A model generated the notes under the pieces. The model made no database searches, was not told where the DNA came from, and saw nothing but the letters and a program-made list of their open reading frames with translations. This document shows positions 1 through 8,741 of a stretch of 64,000 nucleotides of DNA, one piece after another; the first letter of the stretch is position 1, and each line of letters opens with the position of its first letter. This stretch comes from Nibrella saemangeumensis (lineage in GTDB: Bacteria; Bacteroidota; Bacteroidia; Cytophagales; Spirosomataceae): positions 248,001 through 312,000 of the forward strand of contig NZ_BAABHD010000032.1 of NCBI RefSeq assembly GCF_039541915.1, read 5' to 3'. The translations under genes were made by a program, and so were the position numbers.

Positions 1-2
1 GA

Positions 3-110
3 GCCAAAGAGTACGACGTCAGTATAGTTATGAAAAAGTACGAAAAGATTATTACCGGATTTTCTATTAAACGCCAAAAGCAGAAATCTTATGGAGAAAA
101 CGTCTACTGA
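3..110 (+). CDS. C-terminal tail of a probable glycosyltransferase (5' truncated)
   Basis: A frame is open from the window edge and ends at a TGA at 108-110, overlapping the start of the next gene by 20 nt. The last 35 residues include YDVSIVMKKYEKII, which resembles the terminal helix of GT4-type glycosyltransferases, where the C-terminus often reads like 'eysw..i...Ye.ly'. The tight overlap and the downstream WecG-type transferase fit a polysaccharide operon. Too little remains to assign a family firmly; a second short frame ending at 70 is less convincing. Confidence 0.4.
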   Translation, partial: AKEYDVSIVMKKYEKIITGFSIKRQKQKSYGENVY

Positions 111-849
111 TTCAACCCGAATCAGGCTTCTGGATTATACAATTGATGCTATCAGTTCGGCAGCGCTTTTTGAGCGGATTGATGACTTTGTCGAACGTAA
201 AGCGGCCGTGGGAACCATCGGGTATACGAACCTGCACGGCCTCTACGTGGCTGTCCGTGATAAAGCCATGGCTCAATTCTACCGGCAGGCCGACATTAAC
301 TACATTGATGGGATGCCGGTTGCCTGGTTGGCCAGAGGGCTGGGGTATCCGGTGTCTAATAAGGATCGGATGACGTTTCTGGATTTTTACCACGACTTCT
401 TTGTCCACTGCAGGCAGCAGAAGTACCGGGTGCTCTGGATTGGGGGGATTAATGAATCGCAACGGGCCGGAATTGAGAAAATAAAAGCGCTGGTTCCCGG
501 CGTGGAATTAGTCGGGAGCGATGGCTTTCGCTCGGACGAGGAATACCTGGCTATGGCGGAGCAGGTTAAACCGCACATTATTCTGTTGGGGCTGGGCATG
601 CCGCGTCAGGAAAGCTGGATACTCCGCAACAAATCGCTGGTCAATTGCCAAGTGATCTGGTGTGTTGGCGCTACTATTGATTACATCGCCGGGAAAGTGA
701 TTACGCCCCCCCGGTGGGCCGCAAAGCGAGGCTTTGAGTGGCTTTTCCGTTTAATTGCTGAGCCTCGCCGGATGTGGTTTCGCTATATGGTGGAGCCCGT
801 TGTTGTACTGTACCATATCGCACTCTCCAGAAGACATTCTATAAATTAA
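91..849 (+). CDS. WecG/TagA/CpsF-family (GT26) glycosyltransferase
   Basis: A 252-aa cytosolic or membrane-associated glycosyltransferase of the GT26 family, which adds ManNAc(A), glucose or similar sugars to a lipid-linked intermediate during surface polysaccharide synthesis. Family marks visible are YTNLHG at residues 45-50, YIDGMPVAW at 71-79 (Asp73 falls at the position of the conserved catalytic Asp) and GLGMPRQESW at 167-176. The length is normal for the family. It starts inside the preceding transferase gene and is followed 18 nt later by a nucleotide-sugar SDR, so it is probably part of one exopolysaccharide operon. The exact sugar donor cannot be read from the sequence. Confidence 0.9.
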   Translation: MEKTSTDSTRIRLLDYTIDAISSAALFERIDDFVERKAAVGTIGYTNLHGLYVAVRDKAMAQFYRQADINYIDGMPVAWLARGLGYPVSNKDRMTFLDFYHDFFVHCRQQKYRVLWIGGINESQRAGIEKIKALVPGVELVGSDGFRSDEEYLAMAEQVKPHIILLGLGMPRQESWILRNKSLVNCQVIWCVGATIDYIAGKVITPPRWAAKRGFEWLFRLIAEPRRMWFRYMVEPVVVLYHIALSRRHSIN

Positions 850-867
850 TCAGTTATCTCAACCACC

Positions 868-1848
868 GTGAAACGAATCTTAATCACCGGCGGAGCCGGC
901 TTTCTAGGCTCGCACCTCTGCGACCGCTTTATCAAAGAAGGATACCATGTGATTGCCATGGATAACCTAATTACCGGGGACATTCGCAACATCGAACACC
1001 TGTTCCACCTGCCCAACTTTGAGTTCTTCCACCACGATGTTTCCAGGTTCATCCACGTACCGGGCGAGCTGCACTACATCCTGCACTTTGCCTCACCGGC
1101 CAGCCCCATCGACTACCTGAAAATACCCATTCAAACTCTGAAGGTAGGGTCACTGGGTATTCACAACTGCCTGGGTTTAGCCCGCGTCAAGGGCGCACGG
1201 GTACTTATTGCCTCCACCTCCGAAGTGTACGGCGACCCGAATGTTCACCCCCAGAACGAGGACTATTGGGGTAATGTCAACCCGGTCGGTCCACGGGGGG
1301 TGTACGACGAAGCCAAACGCTTCCAGGAGGCTATGACGATGGCCTACCATACCTACCACGGCCTGGAGACGCGCATTGTGCGTATCTTCAACACCTATGG
1401 TCCACGCATGCGGCTGAACGACGGACGGGTCTTACCGGCCTTTATTGGACAGGCCTTACGGGGTGAAGACCTCACTATATTCGGTGATGGTAGTCAGACC
1501 CGCTCGTTCTGCTACGTCGATGACCTGGTCGAAGGCATCTACCGGCTGCTGCTGAGCGATTACCCCTACCCGGTCAACATCGGTAATCCATCGGAGATTA
1601 CCATCCGGGAGTTTGCGGAGGAGATCATTAAGCTGACGGGTACCACGCAGCAGGTAATTTACAAGCCCCTGCCGCAGGATGATCCCAAACAGCGGCAGCC
1701 CGACATCAGCCGGGCCAAAGCGTTACTGGATTGGGAGCCTAGGATGTCGCGGGCCGAAGGCCTTAGAATTACCTATGACTACTTTAGAAGTCTCCCGGAG
1801 GAGGAGCTTTACAAAGCTGCCTACCACCGGGAGTTCGCAAAAGTTTAA
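868..1848 (+). CDS. UDP-glucuronate decarboxylase-like NAD-dependent epimerase/dehydratase
   Basis: A 326-aa extended SDR that begins at a GTG. The dinucleotide-binding motif TGGAGFLG is at residues 7-14, and the catalytic Tyr146 and Lys150 are in VYDEAKR. The stretch ASTSEVYGDP (115-124) and the HFASPASP block (73-80) are typical of UDP-glucuronate decarboxylases (UXS), which make UDP-xylose for polysaccharides. The neighbours are a GT26 transferase upstream and a convergent acyltransferase downstream. UXS is the best match by motif, but a related UDP-sugar epimerase cannot be excluded without a search. Confidence 0.88.
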   Translation: MKRILITGGAGFLGSHLCDRFIKEGYHVIAMDNLITGDIRNIEHLFHLPNFEFFHHDVSRFIHVPGELHYILHFASPASPIDYLKIPIQTLKVGSLGIHNCLGLARVKGARVLIASTSEVYGDPNVHPQNEDYWGNVNPVGPRGVYDEAKRFQEAMTMAYHTYHGLETRIVRIFNTYGPRMRLNDGRVLPAFIGQALRGEDLTIFGDGSQTRSFCYVDDLVEGIYRLLLSDYPYPVNIGNPSEITIREFAEEIIKLTGTTQQVIYKPLPQDDPKQRQPDISRAKALLDWEPRMSRAEGLRITYDYFRSLPEEELYKAAYHREFAKV

Positions 1849-1864
1849 GATATATCCTGGAAGA

Positions 1865-3013
1865 TTACCTGTTATTGGCCGCTGTTGAAGTGGCCAATAT
1901 TTTTTTGGTCTTGTCCACCCAGTTCTGCAAAACAACTTTCCCTTTCACCTCCAGATATTGGTACGTAACGAGCGAAACCAGATAGATCACTGTCAGGTAC
2001 GGAATAATCATCAGGTCGTACAGCAACGGCGATTTGATTTTCAATACGCGCAGCAGCAGAATCTCAAAAAAGACGGTTATCAGGGCATTGACCATGTAAA
2101 TGGAATAAGATAAGGTGCCCAGTTTCTGGGTAAAGCGGTTGTTGAGGATGCCCGATAACCAGCCTAGTTCAAACGAAAATACAAAGATGCAGAGGAAGAA
2201 AGCCACCGGAGCCAGATAACTGTAGTCCCAGGGTAAATAGCAGACCATTAATAGGGATAAGCACAGAACACCGATTTCGGCAATCGTGAATAAGATAACC
2301 ATGTTCCGGGTTGGTCTTGATGGCTGGTACCAGGACACTTCGTTGAAGATGATGCAGGCCATACAACCCAGGAAAAAGCTGTACGAGCAACGGAAGATAC
2401 CAAAATGAGCCCCTATCTTTAAACTGGTACTGCCGTCGTTCGCGACGATGAGGAACACCAGCGAGGCTAACGAGAACACCAGAAAGGTGAGTAACTGGCC
2501 CGAGACTTTCAAACGGCTAATGATCGGAATGGTGAAGCAAAACACAATATAACTGAAGAACTCGGCGCTGATCGACCAGCTCGGTGTGTTCCAGGACAGG
2601 TGCTCCAGAGCAGGTATTGACAAACCATACGACTGAACCAGGAATATGTTGGCCAGGAACGAAACAAAATTTTCGTCCTGAAACGGTGGATTGCTAAAGT
2701 GTCCTGAACTATACAGGAAATATTTTAAAATTTCGAAGACAAGGAAGGCCAGCAAAATACCAAAATGCAGGGGGTATAGTCGTAAAAAACGCTTATACAA
2801 AAAGGATAGCTGTTCCTCCGACCGGCTCATTTTATTGTAATTGTAAAAAATCACAAAGCCGCTCAGGACAAAAAAGAAATCAACAAAAAACCATCCATTC
2901 GCAATCAGTAAAGTTTTGCCTACTACGCCCGGTCCGGGTTTAAAGTGATACAGCGCGACAATCAGCGCAAAGGCTCCTCTGAAGCCATCCAGAACGTTAA
3001 ATCGTTTTCCCAT
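1865..3013 (-). CDS. Acyltransferase 3 family membrane protein (OafA/YrhL-like)
   Basis: A 382-aa integral membrane protein with about ten hydrophobic segments. It opens with LDGFRGAFALIVALYHF, the Acyltransferase 3 signature in which the Arg and the later His are conserved. The family transfers acetyl or other acyl groups to surface sugars. The PSWSISAEFFSY block in the middle is a second hallmark. It converges on the UXS-like gene with a 16-bp gap and sits just downstream of the Wzi-like gene on the same strand (47-bp gap), so it may modify the capsule or exopolysaccharide. The acyl group and target are unknown. Confidence 0.88.
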   Translation of the reverse strand: MGKRFNVLDGFRGAFALIVALYHFKPGPGVVGKTLLIANGWFFVDFFFVLSGFVIFYNYNKMSRSEEQLSFLYKRFLRLYPLHFGILLAFLVFEILKYFLYSSGHFSNPPFQDENFVSFLANIFLVQSYGLSIPALEHLSWNTPSWSISAEFFSYIVFCFTIPIISRLKVSGQLLTFLVFSLASLVFLIVANDGSTSLKIGAHFGIFRCSYSFFLGCMACIIFNEVSWYQPSRPTRNMVILFTIAEIGVLCLSLLMVCYLPWDYSYLAPVAFFLCIFVFSFELGWLSGILNNRFTQKLGTLSYSIYMVNALITVFFEILLLRVLKIKSPLLYDLMIIPYLTVIYLVSLVTYQYLEVKGKVVLQNWVDKTKKILATSTAANNR

Positions 3014-3060
3014 TTTATGATTAGTTTACAGTGGTCTTTATTTTTCGGTGGTCTAATTGC

Positions 3061-4620
3061 TTACCTCCGGCTCCAGGTTTTACGTAAGCTAAGCCAGCCG
3101 CCAAGGGTAGGGGTAAGGAGACTCCCCTGGTCAATAGCCAGAGCGGCTCCCAGATCGGAACCGGCAAGCCACGGAACGGGAATAGATACCCTGGCAACAC
3201 CCGAAACCTGGTTGACGGCTTTCGAGAAGGGCGTTCGGAACAATCCATAATTCCGGCTTACTGACAGGAGCAGTTGCACTTCGGCCTGCGAGCGCAGGGA
3301 ACCAGAAAGGCCTACATGCAGCATCTGGACCCGGTTGTTGGCGATGGTGAATACCCGACCCTGCGACGGCTGCCATTGGACCTGCACATCCGGCCGGCGG
3401 CAGATGAAGGGTGTACCCAGCACGCGCTGGCCACTTGTCCAGCCATCCAGGTACTGGAAATTGTTGAAATAGTCATCTACGCCCTCGTAATGAGTATCCG
3501 GAAGGTCTACCGTACTCCCGCTCTGGCTGAGGGTGGTCAGGTACTCAACCAGAATATGGCTTAAGGTGAACGCAGCCGTTCGGGCAGACTGCCGGCGTTT
3601 TAGTGAAAGACCATACAGGCCATCCGGCAGGTTATACAAAGCCAGACCAGATTTGTCTTCGAACGGATGCTGATAATAGGTCAGCATGAGCCATTGCTTC
3701 AGGGAGGTCTCCGCCCCAATGTCGATGGAGCCGATGTGGTTGCCAAACCGGTTGATACCATCGTGCTTCGAATAACTGTCCGTCTCAAGCTGACCGGGCT
3801 GTTTGGCGAGGACAATGAAGGGATAGTCTTTCAGGGAGGAAGGCAGTTGACCGTTACGGGAATGCTTTTCGCCTAAAAAATGCGAGTAGCCACCCCACTG
3901 CACATGGTGTACCAGACCACCGTAAAACCGAACCGGCCAGTTCGGCTTGCCGATACGTCCATATAGGGCCTTCTGGTGAAGATACGCGCGTTTCATGGAG
4001 TCGGTACTCGGGAACCAACCATGGGCATAAAGCGCATTAATCGCGAGTACCCCCCTGGTGAACGGGACGGTTACAAAGCCGTTGGTACCAAACTGAATTT
4101 TAGGTATAGGCAGCGCATTCTGTGACCAGGTAACAAAACCTGACGATAATGTAGAATCACCAAGGCCGATGACTTCGCGTTTCCGTCCGGCGTATAAATA
4201 GAATTTACCCAGTCCAGCGCTAACGAATGCCTCCGGTAGTAGCGCTTTTGACTTTTGGGTCTGTAGGCCAACTACCTCAACCCCATATTGCACGACTGGC
4301 TTGACACGACTGTTAAGCCGGGTCCATTGGCCGGTGCTGCCAGCCCGTATCATGCCGGCTGAACTGTTGACCGGAACGATGCCGTATTGGTTAGCTCGCA
4401 GCCAGAAAGGTGTTCGCGTGGGGGTAGTTGATGTAATTGCTCCTATTTCTACATAATGTGAAAATGCACGACTGGCGGTATTGATACTGTCGGGCTGAGC
4501 CACCAGCGTATTCGTAGTTGAGATAAAGAAAAGGATCCCGTATACTTGTCGCCAGCTTTCTTTATAGGGTATTACTCCGCAGCGGACTATGGGTGTTGAT
4601 CTGAAGAAGAGAGAATTCAT
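3061..4620 (-). CDS. Capsule assembly Wzi-family outer-membrane protein
   Basis: A 519-aa predicted outer-membrane beta-barrel. After a hydrophobic export segment at about residues 28-41 the mature part begins with YVEIGAITSTTPTRTPFWLRANQYG, which I quote only as YVEIGAI...PFWLRANQYG; this is the opening typical of Bacteroidota Wzi-like proteins. It has alternating aromatic strands and ends with an aromatic/Arg-rich strand. Wzi in E. coli anchors capsule at the cell surface; here the polysaccharide genes next door fit that role. The N-terminal 28 residues are unusually long before the hydrophobic core, so a later start is possible, though no nearby Met is seen. Confidence 0.8.
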   Translation of the reverse strand: MNSLFFRSTPIVRCGVIPYKESWRQVYGILFFISTTNTLVAQPDSINTASRAFSHYVEIGAITSTTPTRTPFWLRANQYGIVPVNSSAGMIRAGSTGQWTRLNSRVKPVVQYGVEVVGLQTQKSKALLPEAFVSAGLGKFYLYAGRKREVIGLGDSTLSSGFVTWSQNALPIPKIQFGTNGFVTVPFTRGVLAINALYAHGWFPSTDSMKRAYLHQKALYGRIGKPNWPVRFYGGLVHHVQWGGYSHFLGEKHSRNGQLPSSLKDYPFIVLAKQPGQLETDSYSKHDGINRFGNHIGSIDIGAETSLKQWLMLTYYQHPFEDKSGLALYNLPDGLYGLSLKRRQSARTAAFTLSHILVEYLTTLSQSGSTVDLPDTHYEGVDDYFNNFQYLDGWTSGQRVLGTPFICRRPDVQVQWQPSQGRVFTIANNRVQMLHVGLSGSLRSQAEVQLLLSVSRNYGLFRTPFSKAVNQVSGVARVSIPVPWLAGSDLGAALAIDQGSLLTPTLGGWLSLRKTWSRR

Positions 4621-4804
4621 GGGATTAGATGTTGACTTCTAGTTACATATCTGGCTAATCAAAACCCGGTTAGAAGCAGAGATAAATGTGTCAAATCAAT
4701 ATGTTTCTAGAAATTGATATTTGTTAACAATTATATTGAATAAGTAAACGTATTCAAAGTGATAAGTCTATTTTGTTTGTATATAATTTGTGTTTATTAA
4801 ATAA

Positions 4805-5767
4805 ATGATGATGAAGCTTCTATTATTTCTGTGTTTCCTGTTATTGGGTCAATATACCTGGGCGCAGTACCGGGTCATCCTAGATACTGACATTGACTCG
4901 GATGTCGATGATGTCGAAGCGCTGGCGATGCTCCATGTGTTAGCCGACCAGAAAAAGATTGACTTCCTGGGCGTGATTGTCACCAGTGACGACCCGTATG
5001 CGCCTACCTGTACAGCTGCTATTAATACTTATTACGGCCGGCCGGACCTACCGGTGAGCTTCCTCAGGAATCAGAAAGAAATAAGCCATCAGGCCCACTA
5101 TAAATACACCAAAGAAATTAGTCAGGAGTTTCCGCACCGGCTGAAGAGCCACGAAGAGGCTGAAGATGCTGTTGCATTATATCGGAAATTGCTCAGTAGT
5201 AGCCCGGATGCCAGTGTCATTGTGGTGACTGTCGGCCACCTCAGCAGTTGGCAACAGCTACTGCAATCCGGTGCCGATCAATACTCGACACTGACAGGTC
5301 TGGAACTGGCCCGTAAAAAACTGGCTAACTGGTACTGCATGGGCGGCCAGTTTCCCTCCGGCAAAGAAGCCAACTTTTATCGGCCTGATCCGGCCTCCAC
5401 ACAGTATTGCCTGCAAACCTGGGATAAGCCGGTCATTTTCTGCGGGTGGGAAATAGGCAAACAGATAACCACCGGTGGCCCGTATCTGAAAAGCAAGCTG
5501 CCGTCTCAAAGCCCCGTTTACCGGGCTTATGCCCTGTACAACGGGTTCGCGGGCCGGCCCAGTTGGGACCAGGTTGCCGTTTTTTTGCTGATTGAGCAGG
5601 CCAAGGCGTATTTTGATACCATAAAAACCGGTTACTGCCACATCAATGCCGACGGTAGCAACGAATGGCGGGCAGACCGCGACAGCCTGCACGAATACCT
5701 CGTTTTCAAGCCCGGTGTGAACCCTGACGAAATCGCTCGGTTCATGGACACGATGGTGGTTCGTTAA
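4805..5767 (+). CDS. Secreted nucleoside hydrolase-like protein
   Basis: A 320-aa protein with a signal peptide (hydrophobic residues 4-20, cleavage likely at TWAQ) followed by the Asp cluster LDTDIDSDVDDVEAL at residues 26-40. This matches the Ca2+-binding N-terminal motif of inosine/uridine-preferring nucleoside hydrolases (DTDxGxDD), with Asp in place of the usual Gly. The family cleaves the N-glycosidic bond of ribonucleosides. Two more expected elements are visible: a VIVTSDDP strand and the WDQVAVF block near residue 255. The secreted location suggests salvage or another N-glycoside as substrate. It is preceded by a 180-bp AT-rich region that probably holds its promoter. Confidence 0.8.
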   Translation: MMMKLLLFLCFLLLGQYTWAQYRVILDTDIDSDVDDVEALAMLHVLADQKKIDFLGVIVTSDDPYAPTCTAAINTYYGRPDLPVSFLRNQKEISHQAHYKYTKEISQEFPHRLKSHEEAEDAVALYRKLLSSSPDASVIVVTVGHLSSWQQLLQSGADQYSTLTGLELARKKLANWYCMGGQFPSGKEANFYRPDPASTQYCLQTWDKPVIFCGWEIGKQITTGGPYLKSKLPSQSPVYRAYALYNGFAGRPSWDQVAVFLLIEQAKAYFDTIKTGYCHINADGSNEWRADRDSLHEYLVFKPGVNPDEIARFMDTMVVR

Positions 5768-5864
5768 CACTAAGTATATTACTTTTTGCGGAGCCTCGCC
5801 CAGCTGTTCAAAACAGATGGAAGTCCGAACAGTTATATCTACTCCATGAGAAAATTGCCATGTT

Positions 5865-6542
5865 ATGAAAGATGCCTATAGCCCAATCCTGCGAAACCAG
5901 CGCATGAACGTTGGTCCGAAAGAACGTATTTTCTCAGCCGTTGGTGGCTCCTGGCTGCTGCTCGATGCGTTTGCAAAACGTGAAGCCAGTATACCCGAAG
6001 CGATGATTGGTGGTTACCTGCTGTTCCGCGGGGTAACCGGGTATTGCCCGCTGCACAGTGCCATTGAGAAACGCCAGGCGTTGGAAGTGAGCGACAACAT
6101 CAACATCCATGTTGATCTGGTCGTTAACCGCAGCCCAATGGAAGTATACGATTTCTGGCGTAAACTGGAGAACCTTCCCCTGTTTATGAGCCATATTGAG
6201 TATGTCAGGGAACTGGATGCCAAAACGTCGGAGTGGAAAGCAACCGGACCGGGTGGTATAGGAAGTCTAACCTGGAAAGCAGAGATCGTTAAGGAAGAAC
6301 GGGGCCGGTTGCTGGGCTGGCGCTCCCTGCCCGGCGCGGCCATCGAAAACGCCGGCAAAGTGGAACTGCTCTATCACCCGGATGGTACGCAACTGCATGT
6401 AATCATTACCTATAAAGCCCCACTGGGCGTACCCGGTAAGGAAATCTCGCGGCTGCTGAACCCGATGTTCCGCGATATAGTGAAGGAGGATGTGCTAAAT
6501 GTCAAAAGCTACCTGGAGACTGGAACACTTGCTGCTTCGTAG
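5865..6542 (+). CDS. DUF2892 plus SRPBCC (polyketide cyclase-like) membrane protein
   Basis: A 225-aa two-part protein. Residues 10-65 resemble DUF2892 (YgaP-like inner-membrane segment: NVGPKERIFSAVGG, then a YCPLHSAI motif). Residues 78-220 are an SRPBCC/START-like domain (VVNRSPMEVYDFWRKLENLP, then the matching beta strands). Such proteins are common in stress-linked clusters of Bacteroidota and Proteobacteria, but the ligand is unknown. It is followed by tandem hairpins and then a zinc alcohol dehydrogenase. Confidence 0.8.
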   Translation: MKDAYSPILRNQRMNVGPKERIFSAVGGSWLLLDAFAKREASIPEAMIGGYLLFRGVTGYCPLHSAIEKRQALEVSDNINIHVDLVVNRSPMEVYDFWRKLENLPLFMSHIEYVRELDAKTSEWKATGPGGIGSLTWKAEIVKEERGRLLGWRSLPGAAIENAGKVELLYHPDGTQLHVIITYKAPLGVPGKEISRLLNPMFRDIVKEDVLNVKSYLETGTLAAS

Positions 6543-6547
6543 AATAG

Positions 6548-6580
6548 ATATTCTTATAGAATATTAACCTTATAGGTTAA
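6548..6580 (+). repeat. Two tandem 7-bp hairpins with TAT loops
   Basis: Directly after the stop of the DUF2892/SRPBCC gene lie atattct-tat-agaatat (6548-6564) and ttaacct-tat-aggttaa (6564-6580). They share one base and both have a TAT loop. They are AT-rich and weak, so an operator pair is as plausible as a transcript structure. Confidence 0.5.
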
Positions 6581-6592
6581 GTTTAGTTACGT

Positions 6593-6665
6593 AAACAGCC
6601 GCATGGCCGCTATATCCTTCTTATCATCATAAGGGGAGAACGCCCGCCAGACCGGCTGTTTTTTT
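6593..6665 (+). terminator. Possible long-loop terminator or leader structure
   Basis: A 9-bp inverted repeat, aaacagccg (6593-6601) and cggctgttt (6653-6661), is followed by a T run to 6665. The loop is about 51 nt, long for a simple terminator, so this could be an attenuator ahead of the dehydrogenase gene that starts at 6698. Confidence 0.4.
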
Positions 6666-6697
6666 ATCTGCTCAACTAAAACCAAAGGACTATTCGT

Positions 6698-7849
6698 ATG
6701 CTGGCAATGAATTTCCGGGGACCGCAACGGGTCCGTATCGACCACAAACCCATGCCCGAAATCCTCCATCCCGAGGATGCTATTGTTCGGGTTACCCGCA
6801 CCTGTATTTGTGGCTCTGATTTGCATTTATATAATGGCAATGTGCCCGATACCCGCGTGGGAATGACGTTCGGGCATGAATTTATCGGGGTGATCGAAGA
6901 GATTGGGTCAGAGGTAACCAACGTGAAAGTGGGTGACACCGTGATCGTGCCGTTCAATATTGCCTGTGGGCGGTGTGCGTTCTGCAAGCAGGAGTTGTAC
7001 GGAAATTGCCACGAGTCAAACGCTCAGGCTACAGCCGTAGGCGGCATTTTCGGGTATTCACACACTGCCGGTGGCTACGAGGGCGGCCAGGCCGAATACG
7101 TCCGCGTTCCGTACGCCAATTTCGGGCCAACCGTGGTGCCAGACTGGATGGACCATGACGATGCGGTGTTGCTGACCGACGTGGTACCGACCGGCTACCA
7201 GGCGGCCGAAATGGGTGGTATTCAGCCGGGTGATACGGTAGTGGTGTTTGGTGCCGGACCGGTAGGGATTATGGCGGCCAAATGTGCGTGGCTGTTTGGT
7301 GCGGGCCGGGTCATTGTGATCGATCATGTCGATTACCGGCTTGAGTTCGTCAAGAATTTTGCGCATTGTGAGGTGTATAACTTCAAAGAACTGGAAGACC
7401 CCGTTGTCTTCATCAAGAAGACGACCGACTCGCTGGGGGCCGACGTTTGTATTGATGCGGTAGGGGCCGAAGCCGCCGGTAATGCCATGAATACCCTGAC
7501 CGGCCGGAAAATGCTGTTGCAGGGTGGTTCAACTACTGCCTTACACTGGGCCATCAACTCGGTCAAGAAGGGGGGCGTTGTCTCCATTGTGGGCGTATAT
7601 GGTCCTACGGACAGTCTGGTACCCATCGGCAATGTCGTCAACAAAGGCATTACCATCCGGGCCAATCAGGCTGCCGTGAAGCGGCTGCTGCCAAGGCTTA
7701 TTGAGCACATTAAGAATGGTGTGCTGGACCCCAAGCAGATGATTACGCACCGCGTGCCGCTGGAGGAAATAGCCGATGCCTACCACATTTTCTCCGAAAA
7801 GCTGGATAACTGCATCAAACCTGTACTTATTCCGCCATCAGCCAACTAA
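6698..7849 (+). CDS. Zinc-dependent alcohol dehydrogenase (formaldehyde dehydrogenase-like MDR)
   Basis: A 383-aa medium-chain dehydrogenase. Catalytic zinc ligands are visible at Cys38 (CGSD) and His60-Glu61 (GHEF). Structural zinc cysteines are at 90, 93, 96 and 104. The Rossmann motif VVVFGAGPVG follows at about residue 182. The family oxidises alcohols or formaldehyde adducts with NAD(P). The length and the inserted loop near residues 270-285 resemble glutathione-independent formaldehyde dehydrogenase-like members. Its substrate cannot be set from sequence. It sits 14 bp upstream of a small membrane protein and is probably cotranscribed with it. Confidence 0.9.
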   Translation: MLAMNFRGPQRVRIDHKPMPEILHPEDAIVRVTRTCICGSDLHLYNGNVPDTRVGMTFGHEFIGVIEEIGSEVTNVKVGDTVIVPFNIACGRCAFCKQELYGNCHESNAQATAVGGIFGYSHTAGGYEGGQAEYVRVPYANFGPTVVPDWMDHDDAVLLTDVVPTGYQAAEMGGIQPGDTVVVFGAGPVGIMAAKCAWLFGAGRVIVIDHVDYRLEFVKNFAHCEVYNFKELEDPVVFIKKTTDSLGADVCIDAVGAEAAGNAMNTLTGRKMLLQGGSTTALHWAINSVKKGGVVSIVGVYGPTDSLVPIGNVVNKGITIRANQAAVKRLLPRLIEHIKNGVLDPKQMITHRVPLEEIADAYHIFSEKLDNCIKPVLIPPSAN

Positions 7850-7863
7850 AATTAAGCAGAGCC

Positions 7864-8454
7864 ATGGAAGAAATTGAAAATAAATTTGATGACAAAAATG
7901 ATGTGCTGGTCAGAAGAAAAGAAGAACTGGCCCAAAAATTTTCGCATATCAAAGGGTGGGGTATTGATGCAGATCCAAAGAATGATCCGACCTATCCTAT
8001 CAAAAAACGAACCGACGAAGAGCAGGATGGCTATACCTGGGAGCGTCCGTCCCAGCAGCCAGTCAACGTAGAAGTGCTCCATTCCATTGAACGAAACAAT
8101 ACGCCCGCAGTCTTCGGAACCTCGACACCGCCGTCGGGGCTGAGCGGAATGATTCGCCGGTACGCGTTCAAATACAGCGAATCGGATTATGCCCATTGGC
8201 TGCCTTTGGTGCTGGCCGACAAGATAAATGTTGTCGAAGGCATTATTGATGACTTCTCAAACGCGAAGGTACCCAACATCTTTGCCGAAAAAGGCTGGAA
8301 AGCCGAGTGGGAGCACAAGCCTTACCGGTTGGTCACTAAAGTAGCCATTGGCGTAGCCGTTGTTGCCGTAGCGGCCGCTTTCTTAAGCCGTGACTCTGAC
8401 ACCGACAATCGGGTCAGTCGGGGAAGAAGGCTGCGGCATCGGGTAGCATCGTAG
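7864..8454 (+). CDS. Hypothetical single-TM protein
   Basis: A 196-aa protein I do not recognise. The first 60 residues are charged (VRRKEELAQKFSHIKGWGID, then a Pro/Asp-rich part with the phrase NDPTYPIKKR). The middle has SGLSGMIRRYAFKYSESDYAHWLPL and a helix with conserved-looking Leu/Val. One membrane segment runs over about residues 161-178 (VAIGVAVVAVAAAFL) and is followed by a short basic tail. It follows the zinc dehydrogenase by 14 bp, so it is likely in the same transcript. The arrangement resembles the small stress-associated proteins often found with DUF2892 proteins, but this is only context. Confidence 0.75.
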   Translation: MEEIENKFDDKNDVLVRRKEELAQKFSHIKGWGIDADPKNDPTYPIKKRTDEEQDGYTWERPSQQPVNVEVLHSIERNNTPAVFGTSTPPSGLSGMIRRYAFKYSESDYAHWLPLVLADKINVVEGIIDDFSNAKVPNIFAEKGWKAEWEHKPYRLVTKVAIGVAVVAVAAAFLSRDSDTDNRVSRGRRLRHRVAS

Positions 8455-8466
8455 ACGTTCGGCTCG

Positions 8467-8496
8467 GCTGGGTTTGAAGAAAATTTCAAACCCAGC
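8467..8496. terminator. 12-bp perfect stem-loop after the small membrane protein gene
   Basis: gctgggtttgaa (8467-8478) pairs perfectly with ttcaaacccagc (8485-8496) across a 6-nt loop, 12 nt after the stop codon. No strong T run follows, so it may be a weak terminator or a 3' stabilising hairpin. Confidence 0.5.
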
Positions 8497-8611
8497 TAAA
8501 CAATCTGTCGCCGGGGCGAGTTATATATCTGTAAATCGTTGATAACCGGGGATACTGTGAAAGGTATCTGATAGTTTTTAGGAATTAGCCGCGTTATTAA
8601 ACGATCACAAG

Positions 8612-8648
8612 AAGCCAGACGACTTAGGTTGTCTGGCTTTACTTTTTT
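8612..8648 (+). terminator. Rho-independent-type terminator
   Basis: A 12-bp stem with one G-T pair, aagccagacgac (8612-8623) and gttgtctggctt (8628-8639), closes a TTAG loop. It is followed by tacttttttg. This is the clearest plus-strand terminator of the 6.7-8.5 kb transcript. Confidence 0.7.
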
Positions 8649-8700
8649 GCTACCGCTGCACTGCTCGTCCGCGATTGTATCGCGAGACGGGCAGGCGTAC
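8647..8700 (+). repeat. Dispersed palindromic repeat, copy 1 (partial)
   Basis: Starts with ttgctacc (8647-8654) and carries the 29-bp core at 8663-8691, whose centre is cgcgat-tgt-atcgcg. The core matches 28 of 29 bases of the copy at 11363-11391 in the same orientation. The right half present in copy 2 is missing here. The pair brackets the GH5-like gene. Confidence 0.7.
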
Positions 8701-8741
8701 AGCTTCCCTTGATTATTGACCATAGACGCATATTTTTGTCA

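Noticed and set aside
8731..8738. TATTTTTG matching the Bacteroidota -7 box just before the GH5-like start
   Set aside because: A start site expected some 7 bases downstream would fall at or inside the chosen ATG, so it would not give a proper leader; taken as coincidence.
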